From NCBI GenBank assembly GCA_945878355.1, contig CAMCTC010000069.1:1-25552 (forward strand): a stretch of DNA of 25,552 nt, given 5' to 3'. Numbering within the stretch: position 1 is the first letter of the stretch; each line of letters begins with the position of its first letter. Below the pieces are notes generated by a model, which saw nothing but the letters and a program-made list of their open reading frames with translations, was not told the origin of the DNA and ran no database searches. Source of the DNA: Bordetella parapertussis (GTDB lineage: Bacteria; Pseudomonadota; Gammaproteobacteria; Burkholderiales; Burkholderiaceae_C). Positions 1-6,549 of the stretch are shown piece by piece. Both the position numbers and the translations under genes were made by a program.

Positions 1-701
1 TGGTAGCTGGCCGGCAAGGTGTGACCTTCCGGATAAAAACCAGCGGTGCTCACGACTCGACAGCTTTCCTCACCCCAAGTCTGCGGTGAGATGCTGTCGA
101 CGACTTTCACGGGCACGGCTTTGATTGCGACCCTCAGTTCATCCAACCCACCGGGCCAGTTTCTGATCATTCCGGAATCCCAGAGCGAATGCAGGTTCGT
201 GCCACGTCCAAAGGCCTGGATCTGATAGCTGTTCCCGCCACGGTCGTTGGCATAACCTGCATGCAAGGGTTGATGCACGTCGGCTACGAAATGCACCAAA
301 TACTTCAACGCCTTCAGGCGTTGCTTGTCGGGAAGGTTGGATCGAAGCACGGCCGCCTGTCGGACGATGGCCTCGGTAACACAGGCTCCTTGGATGCACA
401 TGCGGTCGGCATCGAAGTGACAGCCGTCATCTCTCGGGAAATTGACGTAGTGCCAAGCCGATGTGGCTGGATTTCGGACCTCATCTGCCCATGTGGAAAT
501 CGACGAGAGCGTTGCGCCAGGCTCAGTCGACAGTAACCGATTTGCCTCCGACAGTGCTGCCACACTGAGCTTTTCAGTCGCGTACTCAACCACCAATTGG
601 TGACCTTCAGTGCCCCAGGCAACGGCAACAGCGGGCAGGACTGCAACGATCGTGGCGACAGCAACAGCAGTTCGACCTGCACGGACGGAACGGTGAACCA
701 T
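1..701 (-). CDS. S1/P1 family nuclease, secreted; C-terminus cut by window edge
   Basis: Zinc-dependent single-strand nuclease/3'-nucleotidase, expected in the periplasm or outside the cell. Reading leftward from the ATG at 701, the frame stays open to base 1, giving about 233 residues. Residues 1-28 form a signal peptide ending AVAVA, followed at once by WGTEGH: Trp29 would be the mature N-terminal zinc ligand and His34 matches the second ligand, five residues on as in nuclease P1. The remaining ligands are also visible: Asp in STWADEV, His in WHYVNFPR, His/Asp/His in LVHFVADVHQPLHAG, and His/Asp in LHSLWD. The catalytic centre is therefore intact. Start choice: an in-frame TTG at 710 has an AAGGA motif about 8 bases upstream, a better ribosome site than the ATG has, so translation may begin there. 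The frame is also open further upstream, to at least 962, but that stretch looks random. The gene end lies outside the window. Confidence 0.9.
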   Translation of the reverse strand, partial: MVHRSVRAGRTAVAVATIVAVLPAVAVAWGTEGHQLVVEYATEKLSVAALSEANRLLSTEPGATLSSISTWADEVRNPATSAWHYVNFPRDDGCHFDADRMCIQGACVTEAIVRQAAVLRSNLPDKQRLKALKYLVHFVADVHQPLHAGYANDRGGNSYQIQAFGRGTNLHSLWDSGMIRNWPGGLDELRVAIKAVPVKVVDSISPQTWGEESCRVVSTAGFYPEGHTLPASY

Positions 702-752
702 GTTGATCAAATTCTTTGTCCTTGACGGCAAGCTGGGGGACAGGTGCGCCAT

Positions 753-1145
753 GTAAACGGTGCGCCGGTTTAAATGAGCGGAAGATGCAAATTGACATCG
801 AACCAAGCAAGCTGCGTTTAAATCGCAAGCCGATTCTGTAAACGCAGCGCCATCTTTACACACTGTGCACCTAGATGCGAGGACGTTGGCGTTCTCAGCC
901 CGGCCTTCTGCAGCCAGCAGGTAGGCAACTTTCTGGATGGCCGCGCTACCTTTGTGGCCCATCAACCCTTCGGCGTAGGTCGAGCGCGTCAGCGAAATCG
1001 ACCCAAACCGACGTGTCGACCTGCATCAGGTCAAGGAGCCTCATGGCTCGAATCGCAGTGGGCCAATATTTAAACGCGATGCCGATTTAAACGACGTCGA
1101 TTTAAAGCGCTCAATTTAAAGCGCAGGACATCGCTGTAAACATCG
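753..1145. repeat. cluster of TTTAAA-centred short motifs
   Basis: Six TTTAAA hexamers lie near 769, 816, 1069, 1086, 1100 and 1115, usually as GATTTAAA or GCGTTTAAA followed by CGC, GCG or CGA. Three related TGTAAAC or ATGTAAAC copies lie near 751, 838 and 1135. In DNA this GC-rich the hexamer should be rare, so the clustering is non-random. The copies near 1084-1124 are spaced about 14-15 bases apart. No recognised protein-coding gene occupies the stretch apart from the short PIN-like fragment. They could be regulator binding sites for the nuclease gene, or remnants of a repeat. The function is unknown. Confidence 0.5.
946..1044 (-). pseudogene. possible VapC/PIN-domain toxin N-terminal fragment
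   Basis: A 32-codon frame contains MQVDTSVWVDFAD, which closely resembles the first strand of PIN-domain ribonucleases of the VapC type, where the first Asp is a metal ligand. The frame stops after DLRRRVDGPQR and the rest of a PIN domain (about 130 residues with further acidic residues) is not visible. No antitoxin gene is seen beside it. It lies inside the TTTAAA motif cluster. The match is short, so it may be chance, but the VDTSVWVDF string is characteristic. If real, it is a broken remnant. Confidence 0.35.
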
Positions 1146-1182
1146 AGTGCCAATGCGCGCGATGTACGGGGCGTGGCGAGGA

Positions 1183-1767
1183 TCAGGACCGAATCGTTTG
1201 CCCCAGCCCCAGCCATTTGTCCAGCACGCGGCCAACATAGCCTGAGCCCAACCCGTGGCCGGTATCGGGCACCACGGTCACCGGCAAGCCTAGCAGCCCG
1301 GCCAACGCGACCACGGCTTCTGGATTGCTTTGCCAGTCTCGGTCACCGACATGAATTTCGCAGTCCAAAGGCGCGGGATAGTTACCGCTGCGCGCCAGTG
1401 CCTCCAACTTGCCGGACCTCGGAGGAACAAAGCCCATCAAAGCTTCCTCGTTCGAGAATTCACCGACGATGGGCGCCAGCAACAAGACCTTGCCGATGTA
1501 GGGCTGCAACTGCGCCTGGGCATGTAGGAACAGGTAGGCGCCATAGGAATTGGCAACAACCCGGCCATCGGCATGCCAGCAGTGGTCGCTGAGATCCTCG
1601 GCCACGAGGTCAATCTGCGCCTGAAACGACAGCGCTTTGAACTCGCCGACCGTCTCTCGGCCCTTGACCTCGTGGCCGCGACCGGCCAGCGATCGGCCTA
1701 ATCCGCGGTCGAGGCGACCGCCATGTCCGGGCAAGTAGTAGATCGTCGTCACCGCGCACCCAATCAA
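1183..1767 (-). CDS. small alpha/beta-hydrolase fold protein
   Basis: A protein of up to 194 residues with the order expected of a compact alpha/beta hydrolase. It has an early strand and turn IYYLPGHGG, a nucleophile elbow VVANSYGAYL in which Ser sits between two strands and a helix, an acidic position in IHVGDRDWQSNP after a late strand, and a C-terminal His in PDTGHGLG. The elbow is N-S-Y-G rather than the usual G-x-S-x-G, as in small RBBP9/YdeN-like serine hydrolases. No signal peptide is seen, so it is probably cytosolic. The substrate cannot be predicted. Start choice: TTG at 1767 gives the longest form, but a GTG at 1752 (VTTIYYLPG) begins right at the fold and is equally plausible. 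Neither has a clear ribosome site. The H-NS gene upstream on the same strand is 108 bases away. Confidence 0.75.
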   Translation of the reverse strand: MIGCAVTTIYYLPGHGGRLDRGLGRSLAGRGHEVKGRETVGEFKALSFQAQIDLVAEDLSDHCWHADGRVVANSYGAYLFLHAQAQLQPYIGKVLLLAPIVGEFSNEEALMGFVPPRSGKLEALARSGNYPAPLDCEIHVGDRDWQSNPEAVVALAGLLGLPVTVVPDTGHGLGSGYVGRVLDKWLGLGQTIRS

Positions 1768-1826
1768 GACAGTTCAGGACCGACGCGATGCATCGGTGCG
1801 CTAGAGGATCAGGTTTGCCGTGACGA

Positions 1827-1845
1827 TCAACCCGACACGGGTTGA
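1827..1845 (-). terminator. perfect 8-bp hairpin downstream of the H-NS gene
   Basis: TCAACCCG and CGGGTTGA are separated by a three-base loop, 30 bases past the H-NS stop codon. There is no T-run on either strand, so it is either a weak terminator or a 3'-end stabilising stem. Confidence 0.35.
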
Positions 1846-1875
1846 CGCCCAAGGGCCAAGTACCCGGGCAGGAAA

Positions 1876-2190
1876 TCAGACGGCGAAGTCCGTGACCTTG
1901 GCACCTGCCGCCAGTGCAGCCTTGAGCCATCGGGGCTGCAGACCACGCCCAGACCAGCTATCGCCTGTGGCGGCATTGTGGTATTTGGCCGCCACCTTGC
2001 CCTTGGGTTTGGCCGCGCCTGAAACCCGACCGCCAGGCGCCTTGCCCGCAATATCAGCTGCGGTCAGGCCGAATTCGGCCATCAACGCCCGCACCTTCGC
2101 AATGCTGCCAGACCGCTCTTCGCGTTGCATCTCATCGATACGCTTTTCGATATCCATACGTGCTGCCATGAGTTCTTGAAGTTTCGACAT
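1876..2190 (-). CDS. H-NS family nucleoid-associated protein
   Basis: A 104-residue DNA-binding protein starting MSKLQELM. Residues 1-45 are charged and helical (AARMDIEKRIDEMQREER), consistent with the oligomerisation coil. A Gly/Ala/Lys linker follows, and residues 66-92 carry the H-NS DNA-binding tail KVAAKYHNAATGDSWSGRG followed by LQPRWLKAAL. The family binds curved AT-rich DNA and silences horizontally acquired genes, so a copy inside an accessory region may act on the island itself or antagonise the host H-NS. The frame is open well upstream to 2463, but that extension is unlike the family. The ATG at 2190 is chosen because it gives the normal length. Its upstream region is the most AT-rich piece of this part of the window, which would allow autoregulation. 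Confidence 0.9.
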   Translation of the reverse strand: MSKLQELMAARMDIEKRIDEMQREERSGSIAKVRALMAEFGLTAADIAGKAPGGRVSGAAKPKGKVAAKYHNAATGDSWSGRGLQPRWLKAALAAGAKVTDFAV

Positions 2191-2250
2191 GTCAGGTGCT
2201 TTATTTGTTTGGTAGTTGGGGTCAAGTGGAAAATCAAAAAAATAGTATAC

Positions 2251-2280
2251 CGTATATTGCGATACAAGCCGGAGACACAA
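2251..2280 (-). promoter_or_regulatory. candidate sigma-70-type promoter of the H-NS gene
   Basis: On the minus strand a TTGTGT (2275-2280) and a TATACG (2251-2256) are separated by 18 bases, about 60 bases upstream of the start codon. A second TATACT sits at 2244-2249. The surrounding 2200-2270 is AT-rich and contains an A-run, suitable for H-NS binding. Confidence 0.4.
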
Positions 2281-2640
2281 CCCCGCGAAAACCCTTATGA
2301 ACGCGCCAAGCGCCTTGCGCTGGGTCAACCCCACAGACCTCGTTTCTACATCGGTGTGTCCCGGGGGTTCAACCCACCATCTGCCTTCAAAGTCGGTCTT
2401 AGACCACCATGAAATCCAGGTCGGAATCAACCGCGTTCTTCGAGGCAGACACGGTGGCTGCATGCGCGCGCTTTGATCAACCGCTCGAACACGGCAGCGC
2501 GACCCTCGAAGTCAAGACGGTGAGCGAAGTTGTCCACTGGGAATTGAAGTTTCCGCAGGCAATGCCTTCGTCTGTATGTGAATTCATGGCATGAACGTGA
2601 TCTTAGAGATGCCATCCCGCCGGCGGCGAACAACACCTGA
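2281..2640. other. stretch without a recognisable gene
   Basis: Short frames exist on both strands (for example plus 2409-2594 and minus 2427-2696), but none shows a family motif, a convincing ribosome site or normal protein composition. It is probably decayed DNA upstream of the ADP-ribosylglycohydrolase remnant. Confidence 0.4.
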
Positions 2641-2852
2641 GGCAACGAAACCTGCGCCGCGGTCGTCGGCTCGGCCGTGGGCGCCTTGCACGGCACATCA
2701 GTACTGCTGGCGGAGCGGATCGACTGGTTGTTGGGCCGGATGGCCGGACCACCGTCGATGACAATTGCCAGATCTTCTGGCTGATGAGGCAGGCCAGTGA
2801 CCGGTACGGCTATGGTGCGTCGCCTTGGATGCGGCAGCGGGCCGCCGCATAG
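2641..2852 (+). pseudogene. decayed C-terminal piece of an ADP-ribosylglycohydrolase-like gene
   Basis: Two consecutive frames together resemble the end of an ADP-ribosylglycohydrolase (ARH/DraG fold). Frame one, from 2641, reads GNETCAAVVGSAVGALHG and continues with LLAERIDWL. This corresponds to the family's GGDTDT-AA-xGAL-GA-G metal-binding helix, but the acidic metal ligands appear altered (NET for DTD). Frame two, from about 2751, reads TVDDNCQIFWLMRQASDRYG and ends at 2852, resembling the family's terminal DDG-IF helix. A stop at 2638-2640 and a frameshift around 2745-2760 make it non-functional. It ends 17 bases before the start of the macro-like gene, so the intact ancestor was probably in an operon with it. 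The assignment rests on short motifs. Confidence 0.4.
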
Positions 2853-2869
2853 ACGCAGCAGGAGAGCTG

Positions 2870-3889
2870 ATGGACTGGTTCGAACGCATCACAGGTTTCG
2901 CCGAGAGCGATTACGCCAGCACCCAGGCGAGGTTGGCGGTCGACGGTGCGTTCCTCGTTTCCAAGGTCAACGGCAACCGTCACCGTATCGGCGAGTTGGA
3001 GGTCGTGACGCTGCAGACTTTGCGTGCGCGTCGGATGCGTCCCAAGACGAAAGGGCGCCACACGTCGGTGCACTGCCTGGCCGGCGATGCCCGTGAACTG
3101 CATGCATGGCCGGAGTTCGCCGGAGCAACCTTCCAGGTAGCCTCGCAATTCAACCTGCTGGAGATGGTGGGGCCGAGCATCACCCCTGAAGACGGCGTCA
3201 CCCGCTACATCCGCGACCGAACGCAGGGCCCGGCCTGCGCGATCGCTGCTGGGGCGGGCACGATTTACCGCAACTACTTCGCACCGGTGGGCGATGGTCT
3301 GGGCCAAACCAGGCACCGCCAGATCGACGCGCTGGCAATTCTGGGCGAAGTGCTCGGCACACGCCTGAGCCGGCCAATGCAATCGCTATGGACTATGCGC
3401 AACGGCTATGCGCTGTGCACGGCGGACGGTCTCGCGGCAATCTGCCGGCACCTGCAGCAGGCTGACGAGCAGGAACTGGATCACCTGCGCGGACTTCTGG
3501 CGGTAGGCGTGCACCGCGATGTGGCGGTAACCGATGTGTGCAGCGCCGAACCACCCGTGGTGACACAGGTCTACTGCTCGGCGCTGCCGATTGCCTACCG
3601 CGGCATCGAGCCGTCGGCCTGGGAGCCATTTGCCCGGTTGGTGCTGGAAGCGGCCTATGAAGCCACACTGCTAGCGGCTGCGGAGCAGTCCCAACGAGAT
3701 GTAATGCCGACGGTGCTGCTGACACGGTTGGGCGGCGGTGCATTCGGCAACCCTGATAACTGGATCGACGATGCGATCAGCAGAGGACTGGCGGAGGCGC
3801 GATCCGACGGCCTGCAGGTAAGGCTGGTCAGCTACGGCACGATCCATCCCGGAATGCAGCGGGTTCAGGCCTCATGGAGCAATTGTTAG
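2870..3889 (+). CDS. uncharacterised conserved protein with macro-domain-like C-terminus
   Basis: A 339-residue protein starting MDWFERITGFAESDY. An AGGAG lies 5 bases before this ATG, which decides the start over an upstream in-frame TTG at 2825. No signal peptide or membrane segment is seen. Conserved-looking blocks are FQVASQFNLLEMVGPSITPE with DGVTRYIRDRTQGPACAIAA (residues about 90-135), YRNYFAP, LWTMRNGYALC, and near the C-terminus VTQVYCSALPIAY, WEPFARLVLEAAYEATL and VLLTRLGGGAFGNPDNWI. The last block has the L-x-G-G-G-A-F-G-N-P shape of the phosphate-binding loop in macro/DUF2263-type ADP-ribose-binding proteins, and the N-terminal NLLE-TQGPACAIAAGAGT region could form the other half of that pocket. 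I recognise the family only as a widely distributed hypothetical. The neighbouring ADP-ribosylglycohydrolase remnant supports a role in ADP-ribose or NAD metabolism, but this is inference. The gene appears intact. Confidence 0.75.
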   Translation: MDWFERITGFAESDYASTQARLAVDGAFLVSKVNGNRHRIGELEVVTLQTLRARRMRPKTKGRHTSVHCLAGDARELHAWPEFAGATFQVASQFNLLEMVGPSITPEDGVTRYIRDRTQGPACAIAAGAGTIYRNYFAPVGDGLGQTRHRQIDALAILGEVLGTRLSRPMQSLWTMRNGYALCTADGLAAICRHLQQADEQELDHLRGLLAVGVHRDVAVTDVCSAEPPVVTQVYCSALPIAYRGIEPSAWEPFARLVLEAAYEATLLAAAEQSQRDVMPTVLLTRLGGGAFGNPDNWIDDAISRGLAEARSDGLQVRLVSYGTIHPGMQRVQASWSNC

Positions 3890-4158
3890 CGATGGCCGAA
3901 GAGGCGCCGGGCGCGCTCAGGGCGATGGGGCGTCACGGCATCGCTCTCGCGCACAAGACCCAGGAGCCGGTTGCATGCGAGTAGTTTCGGCATTGCGCCA
4001 ACGAATGCGCACTGGCGAGATTCCAACGGATTCGAAAGCGACTACCAGATCACCTTGAAGATGCGATCCGTAGGTCGTTAGATTAGATGCAGATGTTCCG
4101 AGGAGATCACGCTCGTCTTGAGTGGCGAGCGATTGCGTAGGAGTCGTGGGAGAAAAAC

Positions 4159-4389
4159 TTATCCACGGCCGCGCGATCGGCGCATCTCACGCAAGACTCG
4201 CGCGGCGGTGGGTAAGTCGCCTGCCATGACGGCCAGTACGATGACCAGCACGAACGGCATCGCTGCTGTCAGCAGTGCTGACAGCGCTGCTCGATTACGC
4301 TGGCGTGTCCGGCTTGCGGCCACATTGCAAGGCTGCCGCTGTGGTTGCGAAACAGGGTGCATTGGCGCAATATCGGCACATTCGATCAC
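4159..4389 (-). CDS. possible small single-span membrane protein
   Basis: A frame of up to 76 codons starting at a GTG at 4389. The C-terminal half reads AALSALLTAAMPFVLVIVLA followed by VMAGDLPTAARVLREMRRSRGRG: one hydrophobic segment of about 20 residues followed by a basic tail. This looks more protein-like than the surrounding frames. The N-terminal half is unconvincing, and an internal ATG within the hydrophobic stretch is another possible start. No clear ribosome site and no recognised family. The coding sequence contains the palindrome at 4265-4285, which may instead be the functional element here. Confidence 0.25.
   Translation of the reverse strand: MIECADIAPMHPVSQPQRQPCNVAASRTRQRNRAALSALLTAAMPFVLVIVLAVMAGDLPTAARVLREMRRSRGRG
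4265..4285. repeat. 21-base perfect palindrome (10-bp arms, 1-base centre)
   Basis: GCTGTCAGCA, a central G, then TGCTGACAGC. It has the size and symmetry of a dimeric regulator operator or a recombinase core. No regulator next to it is evident, and it may simply fall inside the small membrane-protein frame. Confidence 0.6.
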
Positions 4390-4691
4390 CAGCTGGCTGT
4401 GTCAGCCCGGTTGATGCCCGTTACCGCATCGCCCAGTCCCGCGCAAGCGGGCGCCATCACCGGCCTCATCTCCTGAAACCCGGCCGCCGAAAGGCGTGGA
4501 GATATGCGTCAGGCATCGGGCACGACAGACGCCCACCTTGCCCCAAACGGCATCCTTGCCGGCTCTGCCAGCCGACCGCAACACAGCGGTCATTCAGTTC
4601 GATCGAAGCGGCGAAGGCAGACATCACAGTGCTGCAATCTCGCCAGCGTTCTGCGCCAGTCGATGGGTGCCAAAAAGAAACCTGCCCCAAC

Positions 4692-4732
4692 CGCGTCGTC
4701 ACTACGCGGCGCAAGCCGGTAGTGACGACGCG
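4692..4732. repeat. strong 18-bp hairpin (14-bp perfect stem plus 4-bp inner stem)
   Basis: CGCGTCGTCACTAC at 4692-4705 is exactly complementary to GTAGTGACGACGCG at 4719-4732. Within the 13-base interval, CGGC and GCCG pair around a GCAA tetraloop, leaving one bulged G. No T-run follows, so a simple terminator is unlikely. A folded single strand with a bulged base recalls recombinase or relaxase substrates (attC-like or nick-site hairpins). It lies 440 bases upstream of the tyrosine recombinase. Confidence 0.65.
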
Positions 4733-4773
4733 CATGCTGCCCCAGCAAAACAGTGCCAAACCACAGCCTGCCG

Positions 4774-4835
4774 CAAGTGACGGGCCCAAGTGACGAGCTC
4801 ATTCGACGGGCTCATGCGACGTGCTCAACGCGCGT
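4774..4835 (+). repeat. 13-bp-periodic direct repeats (iteron- or arm-site-like)
   Basis: CAAGTGACG occurs at 4774 and again at 4787, exactly 13 bases apart. From 4797 the motif GCTCATTCGACGG is followed without gap by GCTCATGCGACGT and by the weaker GCTCAACGCGCGT. Together this is a 62-base block built on a 13-base step. It lies 42 bases after the hairpin and 340 bases before the recombinase start. Integrase arm sites or replication iterons have this appearance. Which, if either, is not determinable. Confidence 0.5.
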
Positions 4836-5172
4836 CAGAACTGCAGACCGTGCAACGCGATCTGCTCCAACCCGCTCCCCGCGGGCCATGTCAGCCATGG
4901 CGCCACCTGGCGCACCCCAGAGCCTTGGGGCAATGGCTCGACCCGATGAACCGACTTGCAGCAGCAAGCGTCATCGAGGCCAATGCCGCGTGCCGCGGCG
5001 GCCAGCAGCAAGAACTCGGCACAAGACGGGAGTGGTGTCCCGCGTCCCTCGTGGTTCCCGCAGCGCTCAGGCGTTCGGGACGGACAGAAACACTTACCAG
5101 ACCATCACACACCAGCGACGAACAACGGATACCCAGGGGCAACCAAACAGCATAGGAGACAGACGAAGCCAC

Positions 5173-6039
5173 ATGCGGGACTTGAACTTCGAGCTCAAAC
5201 AGATGTGCCGACGCAACCGCGACGGCAGCTATGCGACCCAACGCGATCGCGAGCGCGTGCTCGACCTGGTGGCCGGACAGCTTCAAGAACTCGGCTACCG
5301 GCACATGGCTGCAGCAAGCCTCAAGCCCAAGCACGTCGAGGGATTGGTCCAGCGATGGCTGTCTGAGGGCCTGGCTGTGGGCACACTCAAGAACCGAATG
5401 GCCGAACTGCGTTGGTGGGCAGAGAAGATCGGCAAACAAAACGTCCTCGCACGCAACAACAGCCATTACGGCATCGCCAACCGGCAGAACGTCACCAACG
5501 TCAGCAAGGCGCGCGAGTTGTCGGGCATCGAGCTCGGCCGCATCACCGACCCGTACACCGCGATGTCACTGCGACTGCAAGCCGCATTTGGTCTACGGCG
5601 CGGCGAGTCGATCAAGATCCAACCAGGTTGGGCCGACCGGGGCAATGAACTCGCGCTCAAGGCCAGTTGGACCAAAGGCGGTCGCGCCCGAGAGATCCCA
5701 GTACGCAACGAAGAGCAGCGGCAGGTGCTCAATGACGCCAAGGCTCTGGCCGGCAGGGGCAGCCTCATACCGGCCGACCGGCTCTACGTCAATCAGCTGC
5801 GGCGGTTCGAACACCAGTGCGCAGCGGCAGGGGTTCACCGCATCCACGGGCATCGACACCAGTACGCGCAGGTTCGCTACCGCGAACTCACCGGTTGGGC
5901 GGCACCGGCAGCCGGTGGTCCGAGGTCCAAGGATCTGACACCAGAGCAGCGTGAGATGGACCGGGAAGCTCGGCTCACGATCAGCGCAGAACTGGGGCAT
6001 GAGAGGGAGCAGATCACGGTGGTGTATTTGTCGCGGTAA
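5173..6039 (+). CDS. tyrosine recombinase / phage-type integrase (Integrase_1-like)
   Basis: A 288-residue site-specific recombinase starting MRDLNFELKQMCRRNRDGSY. Residues 1-90 are the helical SAM-like core-binding domain (QRDRERVLDLVAGQLQELGY, TLKNRMAELRWWAEKIGK). The catalytic domain has Arg142 in AFGLRRGESIKI, a beta-hairpin Lys168 in WTKGGRAREIPV, His225-Arg228 in HGHRHQYAQVRY, His276 in ELGHEREQ and the nucleophile Tyr285 in VVYLSR at the extreme C-terminus. All catalytic positions are therefore present and the enzyme should be active. The architecture fits the Phage_int_SAM_2/Integrase_1 pair often carried on integrative elements. The frame is open upstream to 4753, but that 140-residue extension is low-complexity; the ATG at 5173 gives the family-typical N-terminus, with AGGAG about 14 bases upstream. 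Its target site is unknown. The hairpin and repeats upstream are candidates. Confidence 0.9.
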   Translation: MRDLNFELKQMCRRNRDGSYATQRDRERVLDLVAGQLQELGYRHMAAASLKPKHVEGLVQRWLSEGLAVGTLKNRMAELRWWAEKIGKQNVLARNNSHYGIANRQNVTNVSKARELSGIELGRITDPYTAMSLRLQAAFGLRRGESIKIQPGWADRGNELALKASWTKGGRAREIPVRNEEQRQVLNDAKALAGRGSLIPADRLYVNQLRRFEHQCAAAGVHRIHGHRHQYAQVRYRELTGWAAPAAGGPRSKDLTPEQREMDREARLTISAELGHEREQITVVYLSR

Positions 6040-6171
6040 GTTGTTATGTGCCGCGAGGCCCGCAGGGTGGTCCCTTCTCCTCTGAAAACGATGGAACCCG
6101 ATGCGTACAGGGTTTCCACGATTGTCCTGTGCGGTGGCCGCTGGGCCGCCGTTTTCAAGTCGGAGACGATC

Positions 6172-6549
6172 ATGAACTTTCCTGATTCGGATGTACCCGG
6201 CACCTTGGCGCTGGACATGCTCCGGAGTGCTCAGGATGCAATGTGCGTACTACAAGAAGTACCTGTGACCGTCGGCGGTGGAGCGGAATCGACAGGCAGC
6301 ATCATCGGCTGGGTCGACCGCGGCGTCGTCGAGCCAGTGCGCATCCTGGTGCGCCCCACGCGCGTTGGACGCAGCAGGCTTCGCCGACAGCGAGGGGAAG
6401 GACCGCGTGTTGGCCCACGCCGCGGCAGACCACAAGAGCAACTTCTTCGCCGAATCGATGCCCGACGGTGCGCCCATCGACTACCGCGCAGCGGTCACCG
6501 GTGCACTGCATCTCGCACCCAGCGGTGGCGCGCGGAAGGCGTTGGTTGA
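6172..6549 (+). pseudogene. hypothetical frame with good ribosome site, probably broken
   Basis: The ATG at 6172 is preceded by GGAG with 6-base spacing, and the first 60 residues (MNFPDSDVPGTLALDMLRSA then TLA..., VTVGGGAESTGSIIGWVDRG, VEPVRILVRPTR) have normal protein composition. After about 6360 the frame turns Arg-rich and unlike protein, while the next frame becomes protein-like (the AbiEii-like remnant). The simplest reading is a single-base frameshift near 6360 that joins two halves of one former gene, or a junction between two gene fragments. The N-terminal part is not recognised. Confidence 0.4.

Larger units (their letters stand above)
3890..5172. other. 1.3 kb gene-poor stretch upstream of the recombinase
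   Basis: No confidently recognised gene. It contains a possible small membrane protein frame (minus, 4159-4389), a 21-base palindrome at 4265-4285, a strong hairpin at 4692-4732 and 13-bp direct repeats at 4774-4835, each listed separately. A TTATCCACG at 4159-4167 resembles a DnaA box but stands alone. Long plus-strand frames through 4275-5172 have Arg/Pro/Ser-rich composition typical of non-coding GC-rich DNA. The position directly before a recombinase fits an attachment or origin-like region. Confidence 0.5.

Noticed and set aside
702..962. Upstream continuation of the nuclease frame to an ATG at 962
   Set aside because: The frame is open, but a signal peptide begins at the 701/710 start, and the extra 87 residues are Cys/Ala-rich without motif.
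2191..2463. Upstream in-frame extension of the H-NS gene
   Set aside because: It covers the AT-rich promoter region and is unlike any H-NS protein; the ATG at 2190 gives normal family length.
3874..3984. 36-codon frame overlapping the end of the macro-like gene
   Set aside because: The overlap suggests coupling, but it is short, has no ribosome site of its own and no recognisable similarity; not enough support.
3985..4090. Helical-looking frame (RFQRIRKRLPDHLEDAIRRS)
   Set aside because: Bounded closely by stops, no start codon with ribosome site, no family recognised.
4159..4167. DnaA-box-like TTATCCACG
   Set aside because: A single nonamer with no second box, AT-rich unwinding element or rep gene nearby; insufficient for an origin call.
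4753..5172. 140-codon N-terminal extension of the recombinase
   Set aside because: Arg/Pro/Thr-rich and unlike the family; it also runs through the 13-bp repeats. The ATG at 5173 gives the expected N-terminus.
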